22,020 nt of DNA from CAZVNZ01 sp964628515 (lineage in GTDB: Bacteria; Bacillota; Clostridia; Christensenellales; Christensenellaceae), in NCBI GenBank assembly GCA_964628515.1, contig CAZVNZ010000037.1:1-22020 (forward strand), given 5' to 3'. Position 1 is the first letter of the stretch; every line of letters begins with the position of its first letter. A program made the position numbers and the translations under genes. Below, piece after piece: positions 15,074 to 21,998 of this stretch. Under the pieces are notes generated by a model that was not told the DNA's origin, ran no database searches, and worked only from the letters and a program-made list of their open reading frames with translations.

Positions 15074-15280
15074 GTGGATAGAAACGAATTACTAAAAATG
15101 TACAAAGAACGGCAAGAAGAGCTTAAAAAATCAAGAGAAATGCTAAACGCAATGGCTCAGCACAGACTCGTATTAGGAGAGCCCTTAACGGACAGCGATC
15201 TTATCAAACAAAGTAATAACTGCAACGAAATAAGCTTGCAAGTTATGAAAATAAAGGAAATGTTAGAAGAAAGTGAGTGA
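15074..15280 (+). CDS. Small helical hairpin protein, 68 aa (unknown function)
   Basis: The protein reads as two long amphipathic helices: about 2-32 (RNELLKMYKERQEELKKSRE) and 39-66, joined by a loop with GEPLTD. It has no signal peptide or membrane segment. Size and shape recall Spo0E-type phosphatases or small coiled-coil adaptors, but the Spo0E signature SQxLD is not there; the matching place reads SNNCN. The start is GTG at 15074, with AGGG at 15061-15064 at good distance; an ATG at 15072 is out of frame. It overlaps the next gene by 8 nt and follows the WYL-like gene by 11 nt, so it is tied to both in translation. It could be a partner of the downstream phosphatase. This is inferred from position only. 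Confidence 0.65.
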   Translation: MDRNELLKMYKERQEELKKSREMLNAMAQHRLVLGEPLTDSDLIKQSNNCNEISLQVMKIKEMLEESE

Positions 15281-16346
15281 TTATATCTTAGACAAGGACT
15301 ACATTTACTCCATTATTAATGCAATGGGCGATATGGTAAGAGTTATAGGCAAAGACGGAAAAATTGCCCTTACAAACGAGGCTTTTGAAAAAAAGTACGG
15401 AAATATGGTAGGAGAGCATTGTTTTTGTGCTTTTGACAGAGATTGCGAGTGCGACGATTGCATATCAAGAGCGGTTATGCAATCGGGCAAAATGGAAAAA
15501 AGTATACGGCAATGCAAAAGTAAGGTGTACTCCATTAGTGCCTATCCTATAATCAAAAATAACAAAAACATTGCGGTTGTGGAAATAATCAGAGATGTAA
15601 CTTTAGAGCATAATATAAAAGAAAGCCTACTTCTGCAAAACTCTAAAATGCAAAAGGATTTACAGCTTGCACGAAAGATGCAACAATCATTGGTGCAGGT
15701 AAAATTACCCGAGTTTAACGATATTAAATTGGAGTTTGGCTTTTATCCGTGCGAGGCGGTGGGCGGAGATATTTACGACTGCATAGAGTATAACGAAAAC
15801 CTAATAATGTATGTGGCAGACGTTTCGGGTCACGGAGTTATGCCGGCTATGCTGTCCGTATTTTTTTCCAGATTAGTAAAAAATGCCTGCTCTTTAGATA
15901 TTTACACTCCCGCAAAAATACTCGATTTTGTGCAAAAGGAGTTTTTAGAGCTTGATGTTTCGGACGAAATATACATAACCGCATTTATAGCGGTGCTTAA
16001 CACAAAAACCTATAAGCTAACCTATGCAAACGCAGGGCTTAGCGTACCCCCGATTTTATACGACGGGGGAAAAATACGGGAAATTTATTTCCCCCAAAAA
16101 CCTGTAAGTAAGTGGTTTTCGGATTTTACTTTCGAGGAAAAAAGTTTTACATTAAACAAAAAATCCCGATTGCTGATATATTCTGACGGACTGCAACTAT
16201 ACATAAACGATGACAATAAAATTTTAGAGTATTTTTCCACCGAGGACTTTAGTGGAAAAAAACTTATGGAAATTATAAAACAAAATATGAATACAAAGCC
16301 AAAGGACGATTTAACAATTTTAGTGTGCGAAAGAGTAGGAACATAA
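15273..16346 (+). CDS. PAS domain – PP2C (RsbU/SpoIIE-type) serine/threonine phosphatase
   Basis: The 357-aa protein is cytoplasmic, with no membrane helices, unlike SpoIIE itself. A PAS sensor lies at about 8-115. It carries a dense cysteine group at C50, C52, C58, C60 and C63, with C81 further on, suited to a metal, cluster or thiol switch. A signalling helix with LQLARKMQQSL (131-140) links to the PP2C domain, the usual RsbU arrangement. Catalytic motifs are AVGGDIYD (D166), VADVSGHGVMPAM (D183), YANAGLSVP, IYSDGL (D305) and PKDDLTIL (D345/D346). These supply the Mn/Mg-binding aspartates. Family members dephosphorylate anti-sigma antagonists; no antagonist or anti-sigma gene is nearby. The GTG start overlaps the preceding gene by 8 nt, and cdaA starts 1 nt after the stop. 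It occupies the place of spoIIE in Bacillus, but has a different N-terminus. Confidence 0.92.
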   Translation: MSDYILDKDYIYSIINAMGDMVRVIGKDGKIALTNEAFEKKYGNMVGEHCFCAFDRDCECDDCISRAVMQSGKMEKSIRQCKSKVYSISAYPIIKNNKNIAVVEIIRDVTLEHNIKESLLLQNSKMQKDLQLARKMQQSLVQVKLPEFNDIKLEFGFYPCEAVGGDIYDCIEYNENLIMYVADVSGHGVMPAMLSVFFSRLVKNACSLDIYTPAKILDFVQKEFLELDVSDEIYITAFIAVLNTKTYKLTYANAGLSVPPILYDGGKIREIYFPQKPVSKWFSDFTFEEKSFTLNKKSRLLIYSDGLQLYINDDNKILEYFSTEDFSGKKLMEIIKQNMNTKPKDDLTILVCERVGT

Positions 16347-16347
16347 T

Positions 16348-17181
16348 TTGATTGATTTTATAGAGCAAATACGCATAAGCATAATGCAGTTTAGCGCAAA
16401 GGATGTTGTAGACATTCTTATTGTTGCGTTTGTGATGTATATTTTAATTAAAATGCTTGCAAAAACAAGGGCGGTAAGGGCGCTTATAGGGCTTGGTGTC
16501 GTACTTGTTTTGGCAAGGGTGTTTCAGTTGCTCAATTTGCAAACGGTAACTTGGCTTTTAAGCCTTATACTAAATGCAGGGGCAATACTTATTGTGGTGC
16601 TTTTTCAACCGGAAATCAGGCGTGCACTTGAGCGGATAGGCAGAGGAAACTTATTTTTAAACAGCCATAGCAGAGCCGCAAATGCGGACGATGTTATTTC
16701 CGAGTTTTCTCAAGCAATCTTAAGTATGGCAAAGCACACGGTAGGTGCAATAATAGTTTTTGAGCGAAAAGCAGGACTTTCGGATGTGCTTGATTCGGGT
16801 ATTATGATTAATGCCATTGCAAGCCAAGAGCTTATAGAAAATATATTTTATCCAAATACCCCTCTGCATGACGGCGCCATGATAGTGCGTGACGGCAAAA
16901 TTACGGCGGCAGGGTGCTTTTTGCCACTTTCCGACAACAGGCATATAAATTCGGAGTTAGGCACAAGGCACAGGGCGGCTTTGGGTGTATCGGAAATTTC
17001 TGACGCTTACGTTTTCGTGGTGTCGGAAGAGAGGGGCACAATTTCCTTTGCCTACGATGGTAATTTAGAGCAAAATCTTACCCCCGTTCAGCTTAAAAAC
17101 CATTTATCTTCTCTGTTTATAGCGGTAGATGAAGAGGAAAAAAAGAAAAAGAAGGGCGCAAAGGAGGGTGGTGCAAAATGA
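16348..17181 (+). CDS. cdaA: Diadenylate cyclase CdaA
   Basis: CdaA condenses two ATP into cyclic di-AMP, which controls potassium and osmolyte balance and wall homeostasis. Three N-terminal membrane helices lie at about 21-38, 43-62 and 66-86. FQPEIRRALERIGRG leads into the DAC domain, with the DGA motif (D175-A177, in TPLHDGAMIV) and the RHR motif (R207-R209, in GTRHRAALG). The length of 277 aa is normal, and the C-terminus is a lysine-rich tail. The start is a TTG at 16348 with GTAGGA upstream. The first plausible later ATG would cut into the first helix region, so I prefer TTG. The stop overlaps cdaR (ATGA). The usual third gene, glmM, does not follow cdaR here. Confidence 0.96.
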   Translation: MIDFIEQIRISIMQFSAKDVVDILIVAFVMYILIKMLAKTRAVRALIGLGVVLVLARVFQLLNLQTVTWLLSLILNAGAILIVVLFQPEIRRALERIGRGNLFLNSHSRAANADDVISEFSQAILSMAKHTVGAIIVFERKAGLSDVLDSGIMINAIASQELIENIFYPNTPLHDGAMIVRDGKITAAGCFLPLSDNRHINSELGTRHRAALGVSEISDAYVFVVSEERGTISFAYDGNLEQNLTPVQLKNHLSSLFIAVDEEEKKKKKGAKEGGAK

Positions 17182-18434
17182 AAGAAGTATCAACCAAAAT
17201 TGTAGCCGTTTTAAAAGAGTTTTTTACAAAAAATTGGGGTATGAAGTTAGGCGCTTTGGCATTTGCTTTTTTGCTGTGGACGTTTGTAATGGCGGAAACC
17301 AACCCACTAAGAGAGCGAGAGTTTAGAAACATACCCGTTTCTTTTATTAACTTAGAAGCTATGAAGCAGAAAAACTTAACATCACAAATACCATTGCAAG
17401 AAATTTTAAGCTCCACCAACGTTACGGTTACCGCAGAGGCAAGTGCTTTGCAGTATATTAACGAGGCTATGATAACCGCAACGGTGGATTTATCTAAGGT
17501 AAACGATGTGGGCACATATACTCTTGCCGTTGATGCGGTGTGCTCGTTAGGCACGGTAGCGGCGGTAAGACCTTCGGAGGTTACTTTTACCGTGGAGGAA
17601 ATTGTGGAGCGAGCAGTACCGGTAGAGGTAAATGTAGTGGGGGATAAGGCGGATTGGCTTTACTACGGCGAGCCGGTACTATCTGAGAGCACCATCACCG
17701 TAAAAGGCGGAAGAACGGTTGTGGAAGATATTTCCAAAGCGGAGTTAAACATAGATATTACAGGTATGGAACTGCCTAAAAAAGAGGCTATGCACGTAAC
17801 TTTAATGGACGAAAACGGAGACGCCATAGACTCCAAACAATTCTCCGGAGTGCCTTCCATTATTGTGGAGATGCCCGTTTATCCCAAAAAGAGTGTGCCT
17901 GTGGATGTGGATGCAATTAAGCAGACAATTACAGGGGCAATGCAAGGGTACGAAATTACAGAAATCACCATAGAACCGCTAAATGTGGATATTGCAGGAA
18001 AAATAGAAAATATTAACTCGGTATCTAAGGTAGAGTTAGAGCCTATAACATTGGAACAGGCAAATGCGGATACTATGGTAAATGCTAAGGTTATTTTACC
18101 CGAGGGGATAGTGGCGGTTGTACCAAGCGAGGTTAAGGTGCACATAAAAATTACGCAACCGGAGGAAACACGAAACTATCCTGCGATTGATGTGACGGTC
18201 AAAAATTTAGATAAGGCGCTAAAAGCGGAATTAGATCCTGAGGCAATAGACATTAACGTTTACGGCACGGTCGCCCAGTTTGACGGCTTCAGTGCAGATA
18301 AACTAAAACCCTTTGTGGATTTGCAAGGGCTAAAAGCAGGGGTGCATCAAGTGCCGGTTAAATTTGAAAACCAAGCGGATTTACAGGTAAGAATAGTGCC
18401 GGCTACCCAAACAATAGAGGTTACAATAGGCTAA
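17178..18434 (+). CDS. cdaR: YbbR-domain regulator of CdaA (CdaR)
   Basis: CdaR is the membrane-anchored, extracellular partner that modulates CdaA activity. A single N-terminal membrane helix runs through about 14-38 (WGMKLGALAFAFLLWTFVM). It leads into several YbbR repeats of about 80-90 residues: the first begins at NPLREREFRNIPV, and others start near VERAVPVEV, KKSVPVDVD and RNYPAIDV. The 418-aa length fits four repeats. The ATG is within ATGA overlapping the cdaA stop and has an excellent AAGGAGG site. CdaA and CdaR are therefore made together, as in Bacillus and Clostridium. Nothing odd is seen inside. Confidence 0.93.
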   Translation: MKEVSTKIVAVLKEFFTKNWGMKLGALAFAFLLWTFVMAETNPLREREFRNIPVSFINLEAMKQKNLTSQIPLQEILSSTNVTVTAEASALQYINEAMITATVDLSKVNDVGTYTLAVDAVCSLGTVAAVRPSEVTFTVEEIVERAVPVEVNVVGDKADWLYYGEPVLSESTITVKGGRTVVEDISKAELNIDITGMELPKKEAMHVTLMDENGDAIDSKQFSGVPSIIVEMPVYPKKSVPVDVDAIKQTITGAMQGYEITEITIEPLNVDIAGKIENINSVSKVELEPITLEQANADTMVNAKVILPEGIVAVVPSEVKVHIKITQPEETRNYPAIDVTVKNLDKALKAELDPEAIDINVYGTVAQFDGFSADKLKPFVDLQGLKAGVHQVPVKFENQADLQVRIVPATQTIEVTIG

Positions 18435-18490
18435 AATTGGGCAAGCAAGGCAAAGAGCAAATTACCAAGGAAGGATATTAGGCAAGATAA

Positions 18491-19168
18491 ATGGCATACG
18501 GCTTTAAAAAATACAACATTTTTGCAGGCAATTACGGTAGCGGAAAAACGGAGATTTCTCTTAACTCCGCACTTATGTTAGCTAAGGAAAAAAATGTTAT
18601 TCTTGCGGATATGGATATTGTAAATCCCTATTTTAGAAGTGCCGAGCATAAAGGGATGCTAAACGCAAACAATATAGAATTAATTGCTCCCGTATTTGCA
18701 AATACGGCGGTGGATGTGCCATCACTAAACGCAAATTTAAACAAAGCCTTTTTAGGCGAATGTGTTATTTTTGATGTAGGGGGAGACCCTATAGGAGCAA
18801 AAGCAATGGGAGGGCTATATACAAGGCTTATTAAAGAAAGGGAGGATACAACCTTTTTTTATGTAATAAACGCAAGACGCCCCTTCCAAAGCAACTCATT
18901 GGAACTTGTCAATATTTTAGAGCAAATTCGGACAAATGTGAGACTTGACATAGATTACCTAATAAACAACACTAATTTAGCTTACGAGACAACTGTGGAA
19001 GATTTAGTTTTTGGGCAGAAAATTGTGGAGGATATAAGCAAAATTACGGGTATACCCATTGCATTTGCAAGTGGTACAAAAGAAATTTTGCAAGGCTTTA
19101 CAAAGGAGCAACCTAACATAAATACAATGGAATTAAGCATTTACACAAGGCTTAGCATGCTTGACTAA
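18491..19168 (+). CDS. MinD/ParA-like P-loop ATPase next to the 2-oxoacid oxidoreductase genes
   Basis: The 225-aa soluble protein has a P-loop at residues 13-20 (GNYGSGKT) rather than the deviant KGGxGKT loop of true MinD/ParA proteins. ADMDIVNPYFRSAE follows (D40, D42), as in the SIMIBI class, and a Walker B-like FDVGGDP lies near residue 95. A switch-like region with LINNTNL lies near residue 155. The overall plan resembles CobQ/CobB/MinD-type nucleotide-binding proteins. It lacks the amphipathic membrane-targeting helix of MinD. It sits 57 nt after cdaR and just before the ferredoxin-alpha-beta-gamma oxidoreductase operon, a neighbourhood I believe recurs in Clostridia. A role in assembling or regulating that Fe-S enzyme is possible but unproven. 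The ribosome site is weak (AGG 8 nt upstream). Confidence 0.8.
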   Translation: MAYGFKKYNIFAGNYGSGKTEISLNSALMLAKEKNVILADMDIVNPYFRSAEHKGMLNANNIELIAPVFANTAVDVPSLNANLNKAFLGECVIFDVGGDPIGAKAMGGLYTRLIKEREDTTFFYVINARRPFQSNSLELVNILEQIRTNVRLDIDYLINNTNLAYETTVEDLVFGQKIVEDISKITGIPIAFASGTKEILQGFTKEQPNINTMELSIYTRLSMLD

Positions 19169-19190
19169 TACCGTAAAAAATGGTATTTTA
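19167..19190 (+). terminator. Weak intrinsic terminator overlapping the ATPase stop
   Basis: AATACCGT at 19167-19174 pairs with ATGGTATT at 19180-19187 around an A5 loop, with one G-U pair, then TTATT. The stem is short and AU-rich and starts inside the TAA stop codon. It would end the upstream unit and leave the ferredoxin operon under its own promoter. Confidence 0.5.
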
Positions 19191-19312
19191 TTAAGTGAAT
19201 GTAAATAATTAACATTTATATAAGCAGTTAATGTTTTCTAAAATAAATTCGAATACCGTAGGCATTAATTTTGCGGTTTAGGGTTAATGTTTTAGGAAGT
19301 GTTTAATTAATT

Positions 19313-19318
19313 TATAAT
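19313..19318 (+). promoter_or_regulatory. Probable -10 box of the oxidoreductase operon
   Basis: A perfect TATAAT lies 28 bp before the ferredoxin ATG, within a long AT-rich gap. The -35 region around 19289-19296 (TTTTAG) is poor, so an activator or a different sigma factor may be used. A Shine-Dalgarno site (GAGGGAG) follows before 19347. Confidence 0.45.
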
Positions 19319-19346
19319 CATATATTTTTAGAAAAGAGGGAGAACA

Positions 19347-19550
19347 ATGGAGAAGCTTACAATAAGTATAGACACCTGCAAGGGTTGCGGAATTTGTATA
19401 GATGCTTGCAAAAAATTGCTGTTGGAAATTGATAACACGGTGCTTAATGCAAAAGGGTATCATCCAATAGGGATTAAAGCACCCGAGGATTGCATAAGAT
19501 GTGCATCTTGTTGCAGAATGTGTCCGGACAGCGCACTTGAAATTAAATAA
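19347..19550 (+). CDS. 2x[4Fe-4S] ferredoxin (delta) subunit of 2-oxoacid oxidoreductase
   Basis: This 67-aa ferredoxin carries two cysteine sets: C11-x2-C14-x2-C17-x3-C21 and C49-x2-C52-x2-C55-x3-C59, with one extra Cys at 56. The first set lacks the proline that usually follows the fourth Cys, while the second keeps it (CP). It should pass electrons from the TPP enzyme to a free ferredoxin. It is the first gene of the operon, 23 nt before the alpha subunit, with a good ribosome site (GAGGGAG). The KorD/VorD label depends on the substrate of the whole enzyme, which the sequence does not settle. Confidence 0.92.
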   Translation: MEKLTISIDTCKGCGICIDACKKLLLEIDNTVLNAKGYHPIGIKAPEDCIRCASCCRMCPDSALEIK

Positions 19551-19573
19551 TTTTAGTAAATGGAGATATAAAA

Positions 19574-20635
19574 ATGACAAAAGTATTAATGAAAGGAAAT
19601 GAGGCAATAGCGGAAGCGGCAATAAAATCAGGGTGTACCCACTTTTACGGCTATCCCATTACTCCTCAAAACCAAATACCCGAATATATGTCAAGACGCA
19701 TGCCTCAAATAGACGGCGTTTTTGTACAGGCGGAAAGCGAGGTTTCCGCTATAAATATGGTATACGGAGCATCGGCGGCAGGTGCGAGGGTTATGACATC
19801 CTCTTCAAGCCCCGGCATTAGTTTAAAGCAGGAGGGCATAAGCTACATAGCATGCTCGGAACTTCCTTGCGTAATTGTAAACGTAGTTAGAAGCGGACCG
19901 GGACTTGGTGGTATACTAGCATCTCAAGGAGATTATTTTCAATCCACAAAAGGTGGAGGACACGGCGATTACAGAATGTTGGTATATGCACCGTCAAGCG
20001 TGCAAGAAGCGGCGGATTTAGTAATTAAAGGCTTTGATAAAGCGGATAAATACCGCATACCCGTTATGATACTTGCAGACGGCATAATAGGGCAGATGAT
20101 GGAGCCTGTGGAATTTGCCGAAAATATAAAAATAAATAAATACGATAAAAAATGGGCAACAAACGGTTGGGAGGATAAAAACCTGCCTCGCCGTGTAATA
20201 AACTCTCTGCATATAGAAGCGGAAGAAATGAGCGATTTAAACGACGAGCTACAAAAAAAGTACGCACAAATCGCAAAAGAAGAAACCATGGTGCAGGAGT
20301 TTTTAACGGAGGATGCGGACTACATTATTGCTGCCTTCGGCACAACGGCACGAATAGCTAAAAATGCGGCGGTAGAGGCACGCAAGCAAGGCATTAAGGT
20401 AGGTGTAATAAGGCCTGTAACCGTATGGCCTTTCCCATATTCTACCTTTGAAAATGCGGCTAAAAAGGTAAAAGGCATACTAACGGTAGAAATGAACAAA
20501 GGGCAGATGTTAGAGGACGTAATGCTAGCGGTAAAAGATAAAGTACCCGTAGATTTTTACGGCACAACAGGTGGTTTTGTGCCCGACCCTGCCGTTATGA
20601 TAGAGCATATCAAAAGGCTAAAGGAGGGCAAATAA
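19574..20635 (+). CDS. 2-oxoacid:ferredoxin oxidoreductase, alpha subunit (KorA/VorB type)
   Basis: The 353-aa protein is the pyrimidine-binding domain I plus domain II of the oxidoreductase family. GYPITP is at 26-31. AESEVSAINMVYGASAAGARVMTSSSSPG follows, in which the Glu activates thiamine diphosphate. A central RSGPGLGG segment and the C-terminal EMNKGQM complete the pattern. With CoA and ferredoxin the enzyme oxidatively decarboxylates a 2-oxoacid to acyl-CoA, CO2 and reduced ferredoxin. Substrate could be 2-oxoglutarate or branched-chain 2-oxoacids; similar clostridial proteins are often labelled VorB. It is translated from GGAGAT and ends 1 nt before the beta subunit. Confidence 0.93.
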   Translation: MTKVLMKGNEAIAEAAIKSGCTHFYGYPITPQNQIPEYMSRRMPQIDGVFVQAESEVSAINMVYGASAAGARVMTSSSSPGISLKQEGISYIACSELPCVIVNVVRSGPGLGGILASQGDYFQSTKGGGHGDYRMLVYAPSSVQEAADLVIKGFDKADKYRIPVMILADGIIGQMMEPVEFAENIKINKYDKKWATNGWEDKNLPRRVINSLHIEAEEMSDLNDELQKKYAQIAKEETMVQEFLTEDADYIIAAFGTTARIAKNAAVEARKQGIKVGVIRPVTVWPFPYSTFENAAKKVKGILTVEMNKGQMLEDVMLAVKDKVPVDFYGTTGGFVPDPAVMIEHIKRLKEGK

Positions 20636-20636
20636 T

Positions 20637-21368
20637 ATGAAATACGAAAAATCTAAAATGCTGACGGATACACCCCTTCACTATTGCCCCGGCTGTACAC
20701 ACGGCATAGTACACAAACTGGTTGCCGAGTGTATAGAAGAGCTTGGTTACGCAGATAAATCCATAGGCGTAGCTCCGGTAGGCTGTGCGGTATTTGCATA
20801 TAAATATTTTAATTGCGATATGATTCAAGCCGCTCACGGCAGAGCGCCCGCTGTTGCAACAGGGGTTAAGCGTCACGTTAAAGACAAACTTGTGTTTACC
20901 TATCAAGGAGACGGAGATTTAGCTTCAATAGGTGCGGCAGAAATTGTGCATGCAGCCGCAAGAGGAGAAAAAATTACCACTATATTCATAAACAACGCAA
21001 TTTACGGCATGACGGGAGGGCAGATGGCTCCTACTACTTTGGTGGGGCAGGTAACGACAACATCACCCTACGGAAGAAACGAGGCTACACAGGGTAAACC
21101 CATAAATGTTTCGGAAATGCTTGCAACCATAGAAGGCGCATATTATATCGAAAGGGTATCCGTACACGATGTACCCCATATAATTAAAGCAAAAAAGGCA
21201 ATTAAAAAGGCTTTTGAATACCAAATTGAAAACAAAGGTTTTGGCTTAATAGAAGTGTTAAGCACCTGTCCTACAAACTGGGGAGTTTCGCCAAAAGAAG
21301 CTATGGAGTTTGTTAAAAAGGATATGATGACACAATACCCTTTGGGAATTTATAAGGAGGGTAAATAA
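20637..21368 (+). CDS. 2-oxoacid:ferredoxin oxidoreductase, beta (TPP-binding) subunit
   Basis: The 243-aa subunit binds thiamine diphosphate. HYCPGCTHG (C17, C20) is near the N-terminus, GDGD (91-94) starts the TPP-Mg motif, and NNAIYGMTGGQMAPTT completes it. VGCAVF around residue 45 belongs to the active site. The C-terminal part (LIEVLSTCPTNWG) is typical of the family. The Kor-like two-Cys pattern without an extra cluster domain fits an enzyme whose ferredoxin is a separate subunit, here the first gene of the operon. It has an AAGGAGG site overlapping the end of the alpha subunit and is followed 2 nt later by gamma. Confidence 0.94.
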   Translation: MKYEKSKMLTDTPLHYCPGCTHGIVHKLVAECIEELGYADKSIGVAPVGCAVFAYKYFNCDMIQAAHGRAPAVATGVKRHVKDKLVFTYQGDGDLASIGAAEIVHAAARGEKITTIFINNAIYGMTGGQMAPTTLVGQVTTTSPYGRNEATQGKPINVSEMLATIEGAYYIERVSVHDVPHIIKAKKAIKKAFEYQIENKGFGLIEVLSTCPTNWGVSPKEAMEFVKKDMMTQYPLGIYKEGK

Positions 21369-21370
21369 TT

Positions 21371-21916
21371 ATGAATGAGCAAATAATTATAGCAGGCTTT
21401 GGAGGACAGGGCGTACTCCTTGCAGGGCAAATACTGGCTTACGCCGGAATGAACGAGGGCAAAAACGTATCGTGGTTACCCTCTTACGGGCCTGAAATGC
21501 GTGGCGGTACAGCTAATTGTAACGTGGTAATCTCGGACGAGGAAGTAGGCTCTCCCGTGGTAACGGACGCAGATTGCGTTATGGTTATGAACAGACCCTC
21601 CTTAGAAAAATTCGAGAAGGACGTTAAAAAAGGTGGCATACTAATAATTAATTCGTCATTAATAGAAATTGAAGCAACAAGAGACGACGTAAAAATTATT
21701 AAAGTGCCTGCCAATAAAATTGCAGAGGAAGCAGGAAGTGTAAAAGCGGCAAATATGGTAATGATAGGCGCTTATAATGCCTGCGCAAAGGTTGTGGACA
21801 ACAAAACCATAATAAGCTGTCTTGAAAAAATTATGGGCGAGAAAAAAGCGCACCTAATACCTCTTAACGAAAAAGCAATAGCACTTGGGGCAAAATGCGC
21901 TCTTGAGAGTGTTTAA
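21371..21916 (+). CDS. 2-oxoacid:ferredoxin oxidoreductase, gamma subunit
   Basis: This 181-aa subunit has the family's Rossmann-like start GFGGQGVLLAGQILAYAG (residues 9-26). WLPSYGPEMRGGTANCNVVIS near residue 35 and GSPVVTDADCVMVMN follow. These segments bind CoA and close the active site over the alpha-beta dimer. It is the last gene of the four-gene unit (ferredoxin, alpha, beta, gamma). It has its own AAGGAGG site at the end of the beta gene and a strong terminator 26 nt downstream. Confidence 0.94.
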   Translation: MNEQIIIAGFGGQGVLLAGQILAYAGMNEGKNVSWLPSYGPEMRGGTANCNVVISDEEVGSPVVTDADCVMVMNRPSLEKFEKDVKKGGILIINSSLIEIEATRDDVKIIKVPANKIAEEAGSVKAANMVMIGAYNACAKVVDNKTIISCLEKIMGEKKAHLIPLNEKAIALGAKCALESV

Positions 21917-21942
21917 TTGAATTAGCATATTTTTATTTAATA

Positions 21943-21971
21943 GCCGTCGGAGGCAACTCCGACGGCTTTTT
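21943..21971 (+). terminator. Strong Rho-independent terminator of the oxidoreductase operon
   Basis: A perfect 10-bp GC-rich stem pairs GCCGTCGGAG (21943-21952) with CTCCGACGGC (21957-21966), capped by a GCAA tetraloop (GNRA). Five T follow. Confidence 0.95.
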
Positions 21972-21982
21972 GTATGGAAAAC

Positions 21983-21998
21983 CCCCGGTTAACCGGGG
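21983..21998. repeat. 16-bp perfect palindrome (CCCCGGTTAACCGGGG)
   Basis: The palindrome could fold as a 6-bp GC stem with a TTAA loop. On the minus strand it is followed by GTTTTCC, so it may terminate a leftward gene that lies beyond the window. On the plus strand no T run follows. Its partner sequences, if it is part of a repeat family, are outside the window. Confidence 0.6.

Noticed and set aside
15074..15280. Firm call as a Spo0E-type aspartyl-phosphate phosphatase
   Set aside because: The SQxLD signature with its essential Asp is absent; only size and helical shape agree.
15273..16346. Naming the phosphatase SpoIIE because of its position
   Set aside because: It has a PAS domain and no membrane helices, whereas SpoIIE has about ten; only the PP2C domain is shared.
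17117..17554. A 145-codon open frame on the minus strand across the cdaA-cdaR junction
   Set aside because: It lies wholly opposite two well-supported genes, has a composition typical of the reverse of Lys/Glu-rich coding DNA, and has no recognisable motif.
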